From Mnemiopsis leidyi (taxonomy: Eukaryota > Ctenophora > Tentaculata > Lobata > Bolinopsidae), in NCBI GenBank assembly GCA_000226015.1, contig JH154988.1, positions 83,979 to 147,978 on the forward strand: a stretch of DNA of 64,000 bases, in the 5' to 3' direction. Below the pieces are notes generated by a model. It did no database searches, had not been told where the DNA came from, and worked only from the letters and a program-made list of their open reading frames with translations. Shown here piece after piece: positions 10,457-21,976 of the stretch; the first letter of the stretch is position 1, and each line of letters starts with the position of its first letter. Made by a program: the position numbers and the translations under genes.

Positions 10457-13400
10457 CTAAAGTTGCACACTACAAATGTCTAAGAAATCGTCCTCGCTGT
10501 CACTGAAAAGTGGGGGAGGACCGTCAGTACGCCGCGCGCTGCTCGCCTCCCTTCTTGTGTTGGACGGGCTTGTCGTCATTTCCTCTGGATGTGCGCCAAA
10601 TACCTGCGGCATGTTCTTTTACAGCGATAAGTAAATATTAGATATAGAACACTACTATACAGTGTTTAAATGTTGACTATGCTTACCAAACTTTAATTCA
10701 CATTTTATAGGATTACCTCAATTTATTCACAATAAATTGTGGCAGCATGAAAGAAACAATCAAGTATTTTAGTATTAGCTGGCAGGTATTTGCTAAGGTG
10801 ACAATTACTAATAAGAAACAAAGCTGTGCAGAAGGTAAATAATTTTAAGCCATATGTATCGATCAGATACTGATTACAATAGTTTACTATCCAATAAGAA
10901 CACTGACTTAAACAGTAAGACACACAAACCTCAGTGGAAAGGTGTGTGATGTCTTCCACACTAACAGTGTTGTGTTGCAGTGTCGGCTCGAAGGTGGCAG
11001 GAGCGGGGCTCGGTGGAGGTTCACTGGGCGGGGCTGCCATCCACAAGTCTTCCTCTTCTCGCGCCTCAAACTCCTCGTTGTTTAGACCTTGTTGTGGATT
11101 GTCAGGTGCTACAACACGGTCACCTTGTACTGGATTTACCCCATCTCCAGCTGCTGAGTTATTTTGAAGAACTTCTTCTGCAGATTGATTAGCGGTGGAG
11201 GTACTTCTACCTTCCCGGGGGTCGTTAGAGGACTCTCCTTCCTCAAAAGCAGAATGAAAACTGTCGTTGTTGGCTGGAGACAAAACTTGGGTCTGTTCGT
11301 GGGGGAGCATACCAATAGCACCAGGCAGTTCGAATTCAGTGGAGTTTGTGGTTTGAATAGGATTGCTTGCCTCAGGATTAGGATTCCGATCAGTACCATC
11401 ATCAGGAGTATCATCATCATTGTCATCATCAGATTCTTCATCAGACTCTTCCTGGGCAGACGAGGCAGAGCTGTCTTCAGAACCTTCAGAAAGTAAAGAC
11501 AGAGTAGCGTCTTTAAGAATACCCATACTGAGAGTCAGCACATCACGACCTTCATATGTTTCGTCTAGTCCAACTTTCTCCTTGAACTGCCGAAACACAA
11601 GGTTAAGGATTCCTTTCACTTTCGTGTTGACCATTTCTTTGGAGTTCCCGTCATTTGTTGATGCTGATGGTTCATTTGACTTTGCACTGCGATCCTCAAG
11701 CTCTTGAGCAAGACTCTTTATTTGATCATCTCTATCCAGAAGTTCCTGTGCGAGACTCTTTATTTGGCGGTGTCTATCCTCAAGATCCTTAGTAAGGCTT
11801 GCCATCTCTAGATTGAGAGCACAGATAGTTTCTCTAAATTCCTCTTCCCGACTAGACAGTCTGTTACCCTCTTCGGCCAATCTTTTTGAACTGTTTGCTT
11901 TTTCCTCGCTGAGCTCGTTTTCTAAATTTTTCACTTTTAGTTTTTCTTCTGATAATTTATCAGCTGTTTTCGCAAGATCTTCATTGATCTTTCGATTTTC
12001 CTCCACTAAGCTGTCATTCCCATTGGATGACTGACTCTCTTCCAAAAGTAGTTGCAACTGTCGAATCTTCTTCTCAAACTTCATTGACATTTGTTTTTCT
12101 TTAAACACCTGATCGTCAAGCTGCTGAGAAATTTCAAGTTTTTCCACTAACGAAGACTGAACACGCTCCTTCAGCTTGGTTATTTCCCTCTGAAGGATAA
12201 CTTCCTGGCCTCCAGTATCTGAAGAGGTCAGCCGGAGTGCTGACAGTTCATTTCTCGTTTCAAACAGATTCGTTTGGAGCTTGTTATTTTCAGTGTACAT
12301 CGTCTCCATTTGGGATTTCAAAGCATTGATTTGGTCTTGTTTGGCATCAATCTCGAATTGCCGATTATTGCTGGACGATTTAAAAACTTTGAGTTCATTT
12401 TTAAGCTGCTCGTTTTCGTTTTCCAGCCGCTGAATTTCGTTGCTTGAGTTGGTTGACGTTGCTATAAAGTTGTTCTGAGACATTTCAAGAGCCTCGTTTT
12501 TCAGGTTAAGAAGCTCCTGATTCTTGTTGAGTAATTCGGTAATTTTGCCAGACCTTTCTTCCAACGTGATAGTTTTCTTCTTTAAATCCGTCTTCAGATT
12601 TTCGTTCTCAGACACAATTCTCTGTAAATTATACATGAGAAGCTGCGTATCCACAGTCGGACAATTTGCCACTGTGCTGTTGAAGAAGATAGCTTGTTCT
12701 GACAAAACGTTTAACTTAGCTTCCATCTCCTTCAAAGATGCTTCAATAGCAGTCACACTTTTGTCCACATTTTTACTTATGTCCAGGTTTTCCTTAATTT
12801 CGGGAGGTGCTATCATCTGAGGTGTGACAGTTGAAAACCCAGAAAAAGCAGCAGCTGGGAACCCTACGTTGGTGAAATGAGGTACCAAAGGTCCTGGTTT
12901 AGCTGGGATCTGAGGAGGTTTTTCTTCACTTACTATAGAGCTTGAAGATCTCGTCTTCCTCTTTGAGCGATTAGATTTTAAGGAGGAAGTACGAGATCTA
13001 ATTTCGGGCTCGTCCTGATCAGGACTTGAAGCTACCCTGCTTGCAGTGGGCATCGCTTGTTGAGCACCCATTCTCGCCATTCTAGACAAAATCTCGTTCT
13101 TTTGAGGACCGTTGACAACGTTTTTCTTGGGTGTGGGGAGGCTGTCCACAGAAGAACTATCAGTGAAATCGTTTAGATTTTGGGACACAGAGCTAGGAGA
13201 CTTAGGAGCAGCAGCTACTGTGACTCGTGAGATTTGTTTTATTGTTATCTTGAAAACAAGGTCACTGTTTGCAGGTATACGGTTAGGTATCCCCTTGTCT
13301 CCGTACGCCAATACAGCAGGAATACACACACAATACACGCCAGTCTCCACGCAGTCTGGCAAAGATTCAACCCAACCTTTGATAACGGTAGGAGCAGAGA

Positions 13401-14264
13401 GTTTCACCTGGAAAGAATCGTTCGTATCAAACTGTACCCCTAACTGATCGTTGTCGATCAAGTGTCCATTATATGCAACAGTCACACTATCAGTCCCACC
13501 AACAGTTCTGCTTGTATCCTTTACAAAGTTTATCTGTTGTTTCAACAGTTTCTGACCAAATCCGAACTTTACAACAGAAACCTTCATGAGGAAAGTCTCC
13601 AAATCGTTGTCCCCGGAAAACATGACGCCCCAACACTGCTGAACATCGTCGTAGTAAGTAAGGAAGTTAGCTGCAGTGATGGTGAACTGAGTGTCAGCAG
13701 CGAGTTTACAGTTGGATACAACCCGCTGTTTCTGTCCGTATATGATGACGCTCTTGGAGCCTGTCAGGGCGACTCCGAGTTTCCCTTTAGGGTTATACGT
13801 GTTGTCTTGGTAAAGGTATGTCTGACAAACACTGGCAAACAGCACACCTGTAAAAAATAGAGTTGATTTACAGGGTAATAAAAACCTGACAAGTGCAATA
13901 GCTAGAATTGCTTAGCTAGAATTGCTTAACCTAACCTACTCTGTGAACAGACTGTAATATTGCAGTTACGGCCTAGAAAATTATTAATTCTAAATACACG
14001 TAGCGAGGCGAAGTTTCAGACAATGAATTCATATTGCTGACAAGTATAATAAAATTCTTATATAATGGGAATATTTGACTTACCACTGCCAGTGCCACTA
14101 TCAGTTTTAGGTTCAGGTTTTGGTTGTTTGGGAGCGCTAAATTTTAAACTGTCACTCTTGCCACCGGGACTGGAGCTTGAGGCTTTACCAAACAAACTCA
14201 TCAGCCCAGCTCCACTATTTGGAGTGAAATCCAGGTCATCGTCGTCAGCTCCGAGAGAAAACAT
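10457..14264 (-). CDS. FKBP15: FKBP15 (WAFL) orthologue, three exons, about 1081 aa
   Basis: Minus-strand exons 14264-14084, 13847-10930 and 10603-10457 join in phase. The start has the family's acidic N-terminus (MFSLGADDDDLDF, then SLFG and SAPKQPK). Next come a WH1-like region with YYDDVQQCWGVMF, an FKBP-type domain (about residues 165-270; VIKGW, LAYGDKGIP, IPANSDLVF), a Ser/Pro-rich linker with ISRMARMG-like sequence, and a long coiled coil (about 430-770) starting near NLQRIVSENENLK. An acidic tail ends in PPPLFSDSEDDF. Vertebrate FKBP15 is an endosomal, actin-linked protein acting in early endosome transport; that role is carried over from the family. Almost all of the protein sits in one 2.9-kb exon. 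The last exon was found by its acceptor and the conserved PPPLF acidic tail. Confidence 0.95.
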
Positions 14265-14280
14265 CCGCTTGGTTACTGGT

Positions 14281-14392
14281 TACTGTTACAATGGAAACTG
14301 TTGCCTTCGTTACTGTTACAATAGTAACTGTTGCTGTAGTTACTGTAACTGTTACAAAAGTAACTGTTGCTGTAGTTACTGTCGCTGTGACA
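14281..14392. repeat. Low-complexity GTTACTGTTACAA repeats just upstream of FKBP15
   Basis: Imperfect repeats of TACTGTTACAA and AACTGTTGCTGTAGT lie within 130 bases 5' of the FKBP15 start codon, so they would be in the 5' UTR or promoter of that minus-strand gene. Confidence 0.7.
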
Positions 14393-14399
14393 GCACGTG

Positions 14400-15544
14400 C
14401 TCTCTCTCACACCCTGTGTAAGATCTAACTACATCCTGAGTTGAGGAAACAGTAGCATTAGAGTTGATGTTTTGTGTGTTTTGTGAAACACTTTATGGGC
14501 GATTGTCAAAACATCAATGTTCCTAATTTGAAATTAAGCACTTAACTAATATTCTGCTGTAGTATAATCACGGGGATGGAGTCTGTTAGCTCTTGCAGCC
14601 TACTGCACTAAAATGTTCAAAAGTCTGTTCTAATGATATCTAATCTAGTAATACAATATGTTTTAGAAAAGCTCATGCTAGTGAAATAATCGATATCAAC
14701 CTCACCCTGCAGGTGGTAAAATGGTTTAGCACTCGCAACTTGCAAGTCTTCCTCATTATATTCTCAATTAATACCACAAAAAAGTGCTATTCAATCTCTT
14801 TCTTTTTTGCCAAAAAACCAAAATGTCCAGAAAAGGATTGCTTAATTTATAGCTCAAATTTGGCTATTTTCAGAAAGGCAAAGAGTTGAAAGGACAACTT
14901 TTTAAAGCAAACACTATCTATGGTGGACATGGAGTCACCTGATCATGGTTACAAAACACTGCCAATTAGGGACTTAGTAAAACCAATCATATATTCAAAC
15001 CAAAACTTCACAAGTTTTGAACATAAGGAACTTAGAACAAAATGTCAGGACCACATAACACACTGCAAAGTAAGGTCAGTGTTTTAAATCGACTCAGTCT
15101 TAAATACTCAGTACCCCAGCCATTATCATAGTAGGTACAGTCTGCACTATGAAAAGAATTTTGCATATGCTATTCAAAATCACAGTGGCTCTGGTCTAGG
15201 GGATGTAAAGTAATGAATAATTAAGTGGGGACTGGCCAAAATGTACATTCCTGTTCTCTAGCCCTGATGATGTAAAAATGGCATCAACTCAAACAACCAC
15301 TACAAATCTGCATCATGGTGAGAATTTGTACATTAACCAATTAATCAGACTTAAGTTGAGCAGAATAGGAGAAAGCCAGCTGCAGTGGTTTCTACTGTTC
15401 AGAGGGATGTAGAGCTTGAATAACATGGCATTATAATTATTTTCTAGTCCTGTGATGGCATTGCCAAGCTACCAAAAGAAGAAAAATATTCATTGAGGAT
15501 ATAATTAGAGTTTTAAAACAAAATTTTACAAAGTACTTACAAGG
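14400..15544. other. Intergenic, nothing recognised
   Basis: AT-rich sequence with no long open frame and no recognisable exon. It lies upstream of FKBP15 and before the non-LTR fragment. Confidence 0.5.
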
Positions 15545-16140
15545 GTAGCCTATCCACTCCAGGCGATCTACTAAAATCTATAACAAAAATGATCCCAATC
15601 AATTTCTGCATTAAAGAGGAAGTTGCTCTGGATTTTCTGAGACTCAAATCTAATAACCAATGGAGAATTGAGCCAATGATGAATGAGAAAGGCAACCTCA
15701 TGACCCATACAAAGCTTTGCAAAAAGCTTCTGAGTGAAGCCAACTTAGCAGCAGAGAGCAGAATAACAAACAAGTACACTTAACATAGAAACCTCTTTCG
15801 GCACAGAAATCCCTGTTGCTCTGGATTTTCTGAGACTCAAATCTAATAACCAATGGAGAATTGAGCCAATGATGAATGAGAAAGGCAACCTCATGACCCA
15901 TACAAAGCTTTGCAAAAAGCTTCTGAGTGAAGCCAACTTAGCAGCAGAGAGCAGAATAACAAACAAGTACACTTAACATAGAAACCTCTTTCGGCACAGA
16001 AATCCCTGTCCTGGATGACTATAGGGAGCCTGAACCGAGTGCGAAAACTATCCTGAGCTATACTGATGGCTCCAAGATGAATGACAAGGTCAGCTCCCGT
16101 AAATACATTCCTGATAATGGGAGTATAACCAGAGCTCAAA
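15545..16140 (+). mobile_element. Decayed non-LTR retrotransposon fragment, RNase H region
   Basis: The plus strand encodes INFCIKEEVALDFLRLKSN, later THTKLCKKLLSEANLA and, after a frame change, TEIPVLDDYREPEP then ILSYTDGSK. The YTDGSK motif is the first catalytic block of RNase H in LINE-type polyproteins, and the preceding text is the usual linker between reverse transcriptase and RNase H. The open frame is broken by a stop, a frameshift and an internal duplication, so the element is dead. Confidence 0.8.
15622..16007. repeat. 193-bp tandem duplication inside the LINE fragment
   Basis: 15622-15814 and 15815-16007 appear essentially identical, from GTTGCTCTGGATTTTC to CGGCACAGAAATCCCT. Near-identity points to a recent duplication in an already dead element, or to an assembly artefact. 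Confidence 0.85.
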
Positions 16141-16249
16141 AACGTTAACTAAACTACATGACTGGGGAGAGCACAAGGCCGTCCGGGCCTTATCACACAG
16201 CGACGCTATTTCTTTTAAGCGCCGCAATCAAGGATTGACCGGGATCGCT

Positions 16250-16405
16250 TTTACAGCCGGGACCGGGACCGGGACCGGGATTGGTTAAAATGGCCGGGAC
16301 CGGGATTTTGCCGGGACTGTAACCGGGACCAGACTGTAACCATGACTGGGACTGTAACCGGGACCGGGATTGCGACCGGGATAGTAACCGGGACCGGGAC
16401 TGAAT
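16250..16405. repeat. GGGACC tandem repeat (CCGGGA units)
   Basis: Runs of CCGGGACCGGGA alternate with GGGATTG and GGGACTGTAAC spacers. It is strikingly GC-rich in an AT-rich region and directly precedes the hAT remnant. Confidence 0.85.
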
Positions 16406-16649
16406 AATTGTTGTCTAAAAGTAAATTTTTTGAATTTCGATATTAAATTTCAAAAGAACTTAAATCGTACTTTATATGAACAATTTTAGAAATATACAAA
16501 AACCAATTAGCCGCTATTGAATGATATCAAAACTCAAAAATTTGATCGACATCATGTACTTAACTAATTTTTAAATAAGACAACTTCGTACCTCAGTAAT
16601 AAACATGAGTTGAATTAGTATACATGATAGCTAGCCCAAACTTTCAGCG

Positions 16650-17660
16650 GGCTGTGATAGAGAAAAATTTGAAGTACTTTGATGAAAAATGAACATCGAG
16701 ATAAACAGTAGTTACACATTCACAACACTGTTAGATTCAAGAATCAAGATGCAAAATGTGCATGTTTCTACAGTGGAGATAGAGCGTATGCAGCTAGAAA
16801 ACTTTTTTATCGAAACTCGAGGAGAGGTTTAATCAGGGGAGATCAGCAGGGAAAAGCGCAGATAATGGCGGACCAGAAAACGACACAGATGTGTAAACAA
16901 TAAAGATGACATCGCCTTGAATCAGCTTCTTTGGGGTACCTTAGATGGACCAGGTTCTCTTCATAACGTGATAAGTGAGGATGTAACAAGGTATATGAAA
17001 AACTTGCCACAGAGACCCTCTTGACTTTTGGCAGATTAACCACAAATTGTATCCAGGCTTTAGTAGACTTGTCAGAGTTTACCTTTGCCCACCTCCAATT
17101 CCATCTTCTGTGACCAGTGAATGTGTGTTCAAGGTCGCTAAAAATGACAACATAATGGCAGACCAGGAAACAACACAGATGTGTGGACAATGAAGATAAC
17201 ATCGCCTGGAATCAGCTTCTTTAGGGGACCTTNNNNNNNNNNAAGGTACGCTAAAAATAGACAACATAATGGCAGGCCAGGAAACAACACAGATGTGTGG
17301 ACAATGAAGATAACATCGCCTGGAATCAGCTTCTTTAGGGGACCTTAGGTGGACCAGATTCTCCAAATAACGTGGAAAGCGAAGAGATAGCAATATTTAT
17401 GAAAGAAAATCTCTCGGTGCAGAGAGTGAACCCTTTTGGCAGAGACGCAACAAACTGATCCAAACTTGAGTAAACTTGTCAGAGTTAACCTCGGCCCACC
17501 GACATCTTCTGTGGCCAGTGAATGCCAACAATGCCAACATGCGTTCAAGGTGGCAAAAAATGACAACAGAGTGGAGCTCAAACCAGACAGAATGGAGATG
17601 AATTTGTCTTTGAAATACAATTTAAGAGCACTAAACTATGACTTTAATTAGCTATCTAGA
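16650..17660 (+). mobile_element. hAT-superfamily transposase remnant with internal tandem copies
   Basis: Near 16700 the plus strand reads SSYTFTTLLDSRIKM, like the ATLLDPRFK block of hAT transposases. The C-terminal dimerisation block appears at 17100-17200 (PSSVTSECVFKVAKN) and again at 17480-17650 (TSSVASE, AFKVAKNDNRVELKP, LSLKYNLRALNYDF). Stops and frameshifts break it throughout. Segments with the sequence ACACAGATGTGTGGACAATG recur at 16880, 17175 and 17290, so the 3' part was duplicated in tandem. Confidence 0.75.
17233..17242. other. Assembly gap (10 N)
   Basis: Ten consecutive N bases lie exactly between two near-identical repeats of the hAT remnant. The true repeat number here is unknown. 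Confidence 1.
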
Positions 17661-19630
17661 ATCTCCACCTGCAGATTTCTGTTCACCCAATAGCCTGGAG
17701 AGAAACCCCAAATGAAGAACCGGGATATGACATCCTTATAAATAAAAAATCATGTCTAGTAGTTATACATTTAAAAAATAAATTAAAAAACTCCTCATAG
17801 CAGATTCCGAAGATGAGGACAGTGAAATAGAATTCAGTGAGGGTTCAGAAGATAACGACGACTGACTGTGTCCATGGTTGTGTTCTAAATGTCAAACATA
17901 CCAGTGTGGTTTCTTTATAAAAAACAATCTATTGAAGTTAGATGTTCCCAACATTGAGTCACAGTTTAATACTTTATGGCTCAGCATAGTGCCCGCAGTT
18001 GAGGTGATGCCCAGCATGTGCACCTGTCCATCAAATGCCACAGCATGCATGGGGCAGGCACACACACACGTGCATTACAACAAAGTTAAAATACGACACA
18101 CACTACTCATTGTAAAAGAGAAAAATCTATCGAGTTTATGGGCTTAGTCAGAGACACTGTGGTTGTTATGAAAGGAAACTAAAAGTATCCAGGAATATGA
18201 ATGGTCGGTGGGGATTGAGATCCACTTAATTCACCTTAACAGAGTACTGTGTCCCTCAGTAATACATCCTGTCACTACAAAATATATTAAAATGTTAGGT
18301 GAAAAGTCAAAGACATCTAAAAGCCCAAGCAGAGGTTACATGTTACAAACTAGAATACTAAATCTACAGTTAGATATTCCAATTCTCAATGAAAAGTTGA
18401 AACTTCCTGGCCAAAGGCACTAAAGCGCAAAAGGTGATTATGGAACATTGCAATTGCTGTCATGATTAGATATGAATTATGCATCTATGCTGAATAAAGA
18501 TATGAAGTAGCTCAAAGTCAAAAATCTCCATATCTAAGGCCTGCATATTGGTTGGTGGTGTAGTGGTATCTACTCAGACTTTCTATGCAGAAGGTCGGGG
18601 GTTTGACTCCCAGATTTGCCAATCCTGGAGGAGTGCGCTAAGGGCATTTGCCTATGCAAAATTTAAAGTTTCATTCATTCATCTCTGACAAGTCTACAAT
18701 ACCTGATATTTTCTGTTTGGTCCCAAATGGTCTTCAAATTTGTAGACTTTTTGGGCTTTTTAGGGCCTTTAAAGGCCTTTCAAGGGGTCCGAGCAAATTT
18801 CAACGATTGCCCAAGCGGCAGAAGGATACGATATCTACCAAACCTGAAACTTTCGATTCACTATCTCTTGAACGTCACTATCTCTTTCCCCTTGGACTCC
18901 AACTTGTTTGCAAAAAAGCATTGTTATGTGGGGGTTGTATACCACACTTAATATTGTAATACTATAGGCAACTTTTTTGAACCCAGACTAAAATTGGACA
19001 AGAAATCGATTGAGAATAGTCTTGAAGTTCAAAAATCTAAGGTAAAGTGTCTTTTCTTAACCGTAGCTACTTCACATCAGATCTTTACTTGTGCTCTAAA
19101 ATTTGCTCAATATCCAACCATATAGGTAAAAACCTCCACATTTTTCTATTTGAACAAAATATCTACACTCATAGGCCATAGCCTCTAAACCTTTCTTGCC
19201 CCTCAGAAAATGTAAACCCGACAATAGTCCACAAGAAGCATCACAATATTTCACAAACGGCCTACTAGGCACAGTGGAAATTTGGTTATATTGAACAGTG
19301 GATATCATTATCATACTCAAGCTGACAAAAACCCTAAATCTATCAACCCTGCAGATGTGCACTTAAAAGTTACACCTTTTTTCGTTTAAGACACTGCTGC
19401 TTAGAAATAGCAGCTTTTTAATCACTACTTTTAAGGAACTCTGTAAGCTTTCTTATATGATTTAAACCGGCAAGCAACCATTACTGTGGTTTTCGCTTTA
19501 GTAGTGGTTTCTTCTCTACAATAGGATTCGTATGTCTTAATCTGATCTCTAATTTCAGCGATTACGGTAAACCATTGCCAATCTGGCTGATGCATGTTCC
19601 TCTGATCGTCAGACTAGAAGCATGTTCTTG
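17660..19630. other. Repeat-derived non-coding stretch
   Basis: A short acidic frame at 17802-17865 (ADSEDEDSEIEFSEGSEDND, then DD and a stop) may be a transposase tail. A SINE-like head lies at 18551-18632. No host gene is recognised. Confidence 0.5.
18551..18632 (+). mobile_element. tRNA-derived SINE head, family 2
   Basis: GGTGGTGTAGTGGT (A box) is followed about 40 bases later by GTCGGGGGTTTGACTCCC (B box). A similar head occurs at 29881-29945. The flanks do not form a full acceptor stem, so this is a SINE-like head and not a tRNA gene. Confidence 0.6.
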
Positions 19631-19635
19631 GGTGG

Positions 19636-19722
19636 TAACATGCACTAGACCGAAACCAGGATTGAACTGCTCGCCTCAGAGCATTTGAAGCGAACCAATT
19701 ACTCCATCGAGTCGCCAGTGCA
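19636..19722 (-). mobile_element. tRNA-derived SINE-like head, reverse strand
   Basis: On the minus strand TGGCGACTCGATGGAGTAA is followed by GGCGAGCAGTTCAATCC, an A-box/B-box arrangement. No acceptor stem closes, so a functional tRNA is unlikely. Confidence 0.5.
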
Positions 19723-19954
19723 CGTTAAAAATAATCATAAATGTGCCTCTTTCTTTATGATTGGACATAGCGAATTTCGGCTGTCGCGTGTGATTTGTCG
19801 TCTAGTCGGACCAGATTCTGATTCTGAATAATGAATTGGTAAATATGCATGGTGCAGTGCTTAGCCAGCTTATTTGTCCAGGGTCGTTACAAATATCAGA
19901 GAATATTCATACCGCCGGAAGTTGACATGACGAGAGGTGAGAAACAGTTTGAAT

Positions 19955-20156
19955 TTGACGAGATTATATCCGACCTGCTAAACGTTGCCCAGCCCTGCTG
20001 AAAAGGGTCACAACGTGAAACAAATCCGATCGGCCGATCCGTCTACCGTTTTTACGTTCAGATATCATGTTGACGAGATTACATCCGCTGCGAAGTCGGG
20101 TATCACCGTGACAACTTGTATGTTTTAGCTGCGAGAGTCTGGTATCACTGCGATGA
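19955..20156. mobile_element. MITE of the TTGACGAG family, probably with a nested copy
   Basis: It starts TTGACGAGATTATATCCG at 19955 and ends near GGTATCACTGCGATGA at 20156. The flanks GTTTGAAT (19947-19954) and TTTTGAAT (20157-20164) match at 7 of 8 bases. A second TTGACGAGATT...GTGACAA unit (20070-20114) lies inside. Confidence 0.6.
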
Positions 20157-20407
20157 TTTTGAATCAGCTGCAAAAAGCTTGACCCTACTTTAAATATCAT
20201 CAGGAAGGTCGTTGATATTTTTATGAATATCGCTAAAATAGCCCTGATGAACTCCAGATGCAAACAAATCTTTTTCAATCTTTGACATTTCTCCATAAAT
20301 CAGATCGGACCATTGCAAAAAATTGAAAATTTAGATCATGATCACACTATTAGACGTGGTTAGTAAAAGGTGTTCAACTCCTTTACTGAATCCCTCCTAT
20401 TACTTGC

Positions 20408-20570
20408 TCTCAACGGGCGATGCGCGTCGCCAGGCCAGAAATGCGTGACAGCGCGTGATGGCCGCGACAGTAGGTTATTTACCTGGGAACCTCAGGCTAA
20501 TTGTTGCTTTGCAACGTAGAGAGAGCCGCGCATCGCCCGGTAATAGGTTATCAACCTACAACAGTAGGTT
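20408..20570. mobile_element. Repeat element with GGGCGATGCGCG inverted ends
   Basis: GGGCGATGCGCG near 20414 is matched by its inverse CGCGCATCGCCC near 20527. The core GCGTGACAGCGCGTGATGGC is shared with 9007-9099. TAGGTTATCAACCT repeats follow. Confidence 0.55.
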
Positions 20571-20578
20571 ATCAACCT

Positions 20579-20660
20579 TTGACGAGATTATATCCGTCTA
20601 ACGTTCTAACGAAACGTCTCGTTCAGCTTTAGCTGCGTGAGTCGAGTATCACCGCGACAA
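20579..20660. mobile_element. MITE copy a, 82 bp, TSD ATCAACCT
   Basis: It starts TTGACGAGATTATATCCGTC and ends GTATCACCGCGACAA, imperfect inverted ends of about 20 bp. It is flanked by perfect 8-bp direct repeats ATCAACCT (20571-20578 and 20661-20668). Confidence 0.85.
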
Positions 20661-20681
20661 ATCAACCTACAAATTTGCTCT

Positions 20682-20857
20682 AACCAGAGTCCTGTTGCGC
20701 GCGTTGCAATTGTCTCACGTTGTGACCCATTTCTGATTTCGCGTGGCTGCGCTCGGCCACAACGACGAGCGCTTCGCGGTAGCGGGGCTAGGTAACGTGT
20801 AGCAACGTTGCCACCAGAGCAGCGCCGCCGCGCGCGCGGCGTAATTTAAGCCCCTGG
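20682..20857. mobile_element. GC-rich element with TAACCAG / CTGGTTA inverted ends
   Basis: TAACCAGAGTCCTGTTGCGCG at the left is mirrored by CGCGGCGTAATTTAAGCCCC then TGGTTA at the right. A related left end starts at about 20943. No clear target-site duplication is seen. Confidence 0.4.
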
Positions 20858-21009
20858 TTAGGTGCAGTTTTATCACCTGACACTGCGACGCTGCGTTGAT
20901 CTCTTTACGTTTTTCTTTGATTATTGTTGTAGACAATTTGATCTAACCAGAGCCCTATTGCGCGGCGCGCGCCACCAGAGGTGGCGGGAAAAGGCTTATT
21001 CTACATTTT

Positions 21010-21087
21010 ATTATTTGATATTAGCTTCGTAGCAGCCACTGCACCGCGCACAGTGCAGTGGCTGCTACGAAGCTAATATCAAATAAT
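21010..21087. repeat. Perfect 35-bp inverted repeat with an 8-base loop
   Basis: 21010-21044 and 21053-21087 are perfect inverse complements (outer ends ATTATTTGATATTAGC / GCTAATATCAAATAAT) around the loop CGCGCACA. Further matching outside (TTATTCTACATTTTATT with AATAAAATGTAGAATAA) extends the foldback, with a short AT insertion in the right arm. It would form a strong cruciform or RNA hairpin. Confidence 0.95.
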
Positions 21088-21204
21088 AATTTAAATAATA
21101 ATAAAATGTAGAATAAATAATGTTTTTGCTAGGCCAGCATAGCCCTGTGGCTCGCGCTGCGCGCGCCCTATTTTGAGCTTTTGCGTCGCGCGTCGGTCCT
21201 AATT

Positions 21205-21296
21205 TTGACGAGATGATATCCGTCTAACGTTCTAACGAGGAGAGCAGAAAACTGCGAGCGCGAGAGCCGCGCGCGGGTCGGGTAACACCTCGACAA
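21205..21296. mobile_element. MITE copy b, 92 bp, TSD TCCTAATT
   Basis: Ends are TTGACGAGATGATATCCGTC and GTCGGGTAACACCTCGACAA, inverted with about five mismatches over 20 bp. Perfect 8-bp direct repeats TCCTAATT flank it (21197-21204 and 21297-21304). Confidence 0.9.
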
Positions 21297-21828
21297 TCCT
21301 AATTTCGCGTTAATCTCGCACAGGGATGTACGGGTTTAGCAAACAACTATAAGGACTGCTCGACTAAGGTAGTTGGATTAAGTTTTTTTTAATTTTTGTG
21401 ATAATTGTGATAATTTCGCCAATTAATTTTGCCGTGACTTTTTGCGCGTATAATTGTTATAATTGCGCGTATAATTGCGTATAAATTTTTTTTTAATTTT
21501 TAATTTTTTTTAATTGTTGTGTCCGGATCTTCCGCGGATCTTTCGAATCTGCCGTCGATTTGACCTGACTCGCTGGACTCAAGCGGACTTTTTCGCCTAT
21601 TGGTGAATCTGGTCAAAAACGTTTTACCGAAACGTTCATTTTGGCAAACGAACTTTTGTTGATCCACGGCGGTCAAAGTCCGCCGGTTATAATCCTTTTT
21701 AAGACCTTTCCGCGTCGATCACACAAATGAATTTTTAAATTGTTCATTCCAACAATTGTATTCGATGAAATGGGATTGGCACAACCTTAACTTTTAGTTT
21801 TAAGATGCAATGACAAGGTTGGTCTATC

Positions 21829-21908
21829 TTGACGATATTATATCCGTCTACCGTTCAAATTCGAAATGTTTAGCTTCGAGCTGCGAGACTCGGGTATCAC
21901 CGCGACAA
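21829..21908. mobile_element. MITE copy c, 80 bp, TSD GGTCTATC
   Basis: It starts TTGACGATATTATATCCGTC and ends CGGGTATCACCGCGACAA. Perfect 8-bp flanks GGTCTATC lie at 21821-21828 and 21909-21916. Confidence 0.9.
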
Positions 21909-21976
21909 GGTCTATCTAACTCTTTGAAGTCAAAAAGCAGGCTTTAGCTAGAGCTCTGATTTTAAGTTGTATGACT

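Noticed and set aside
11136-11707. Several open frames opposite and overlapping the FKBP15 exon
   Set aside because: Shadows of the FKBP15 coding exon with no independent signals.
17950-18090. Minus-strand frame reading HAVAFDGQVHMLGITSTAG, kelch-like
   Set aside because: Too short, no second kelch blade and no splice context; at best a repeat-borne fragment.
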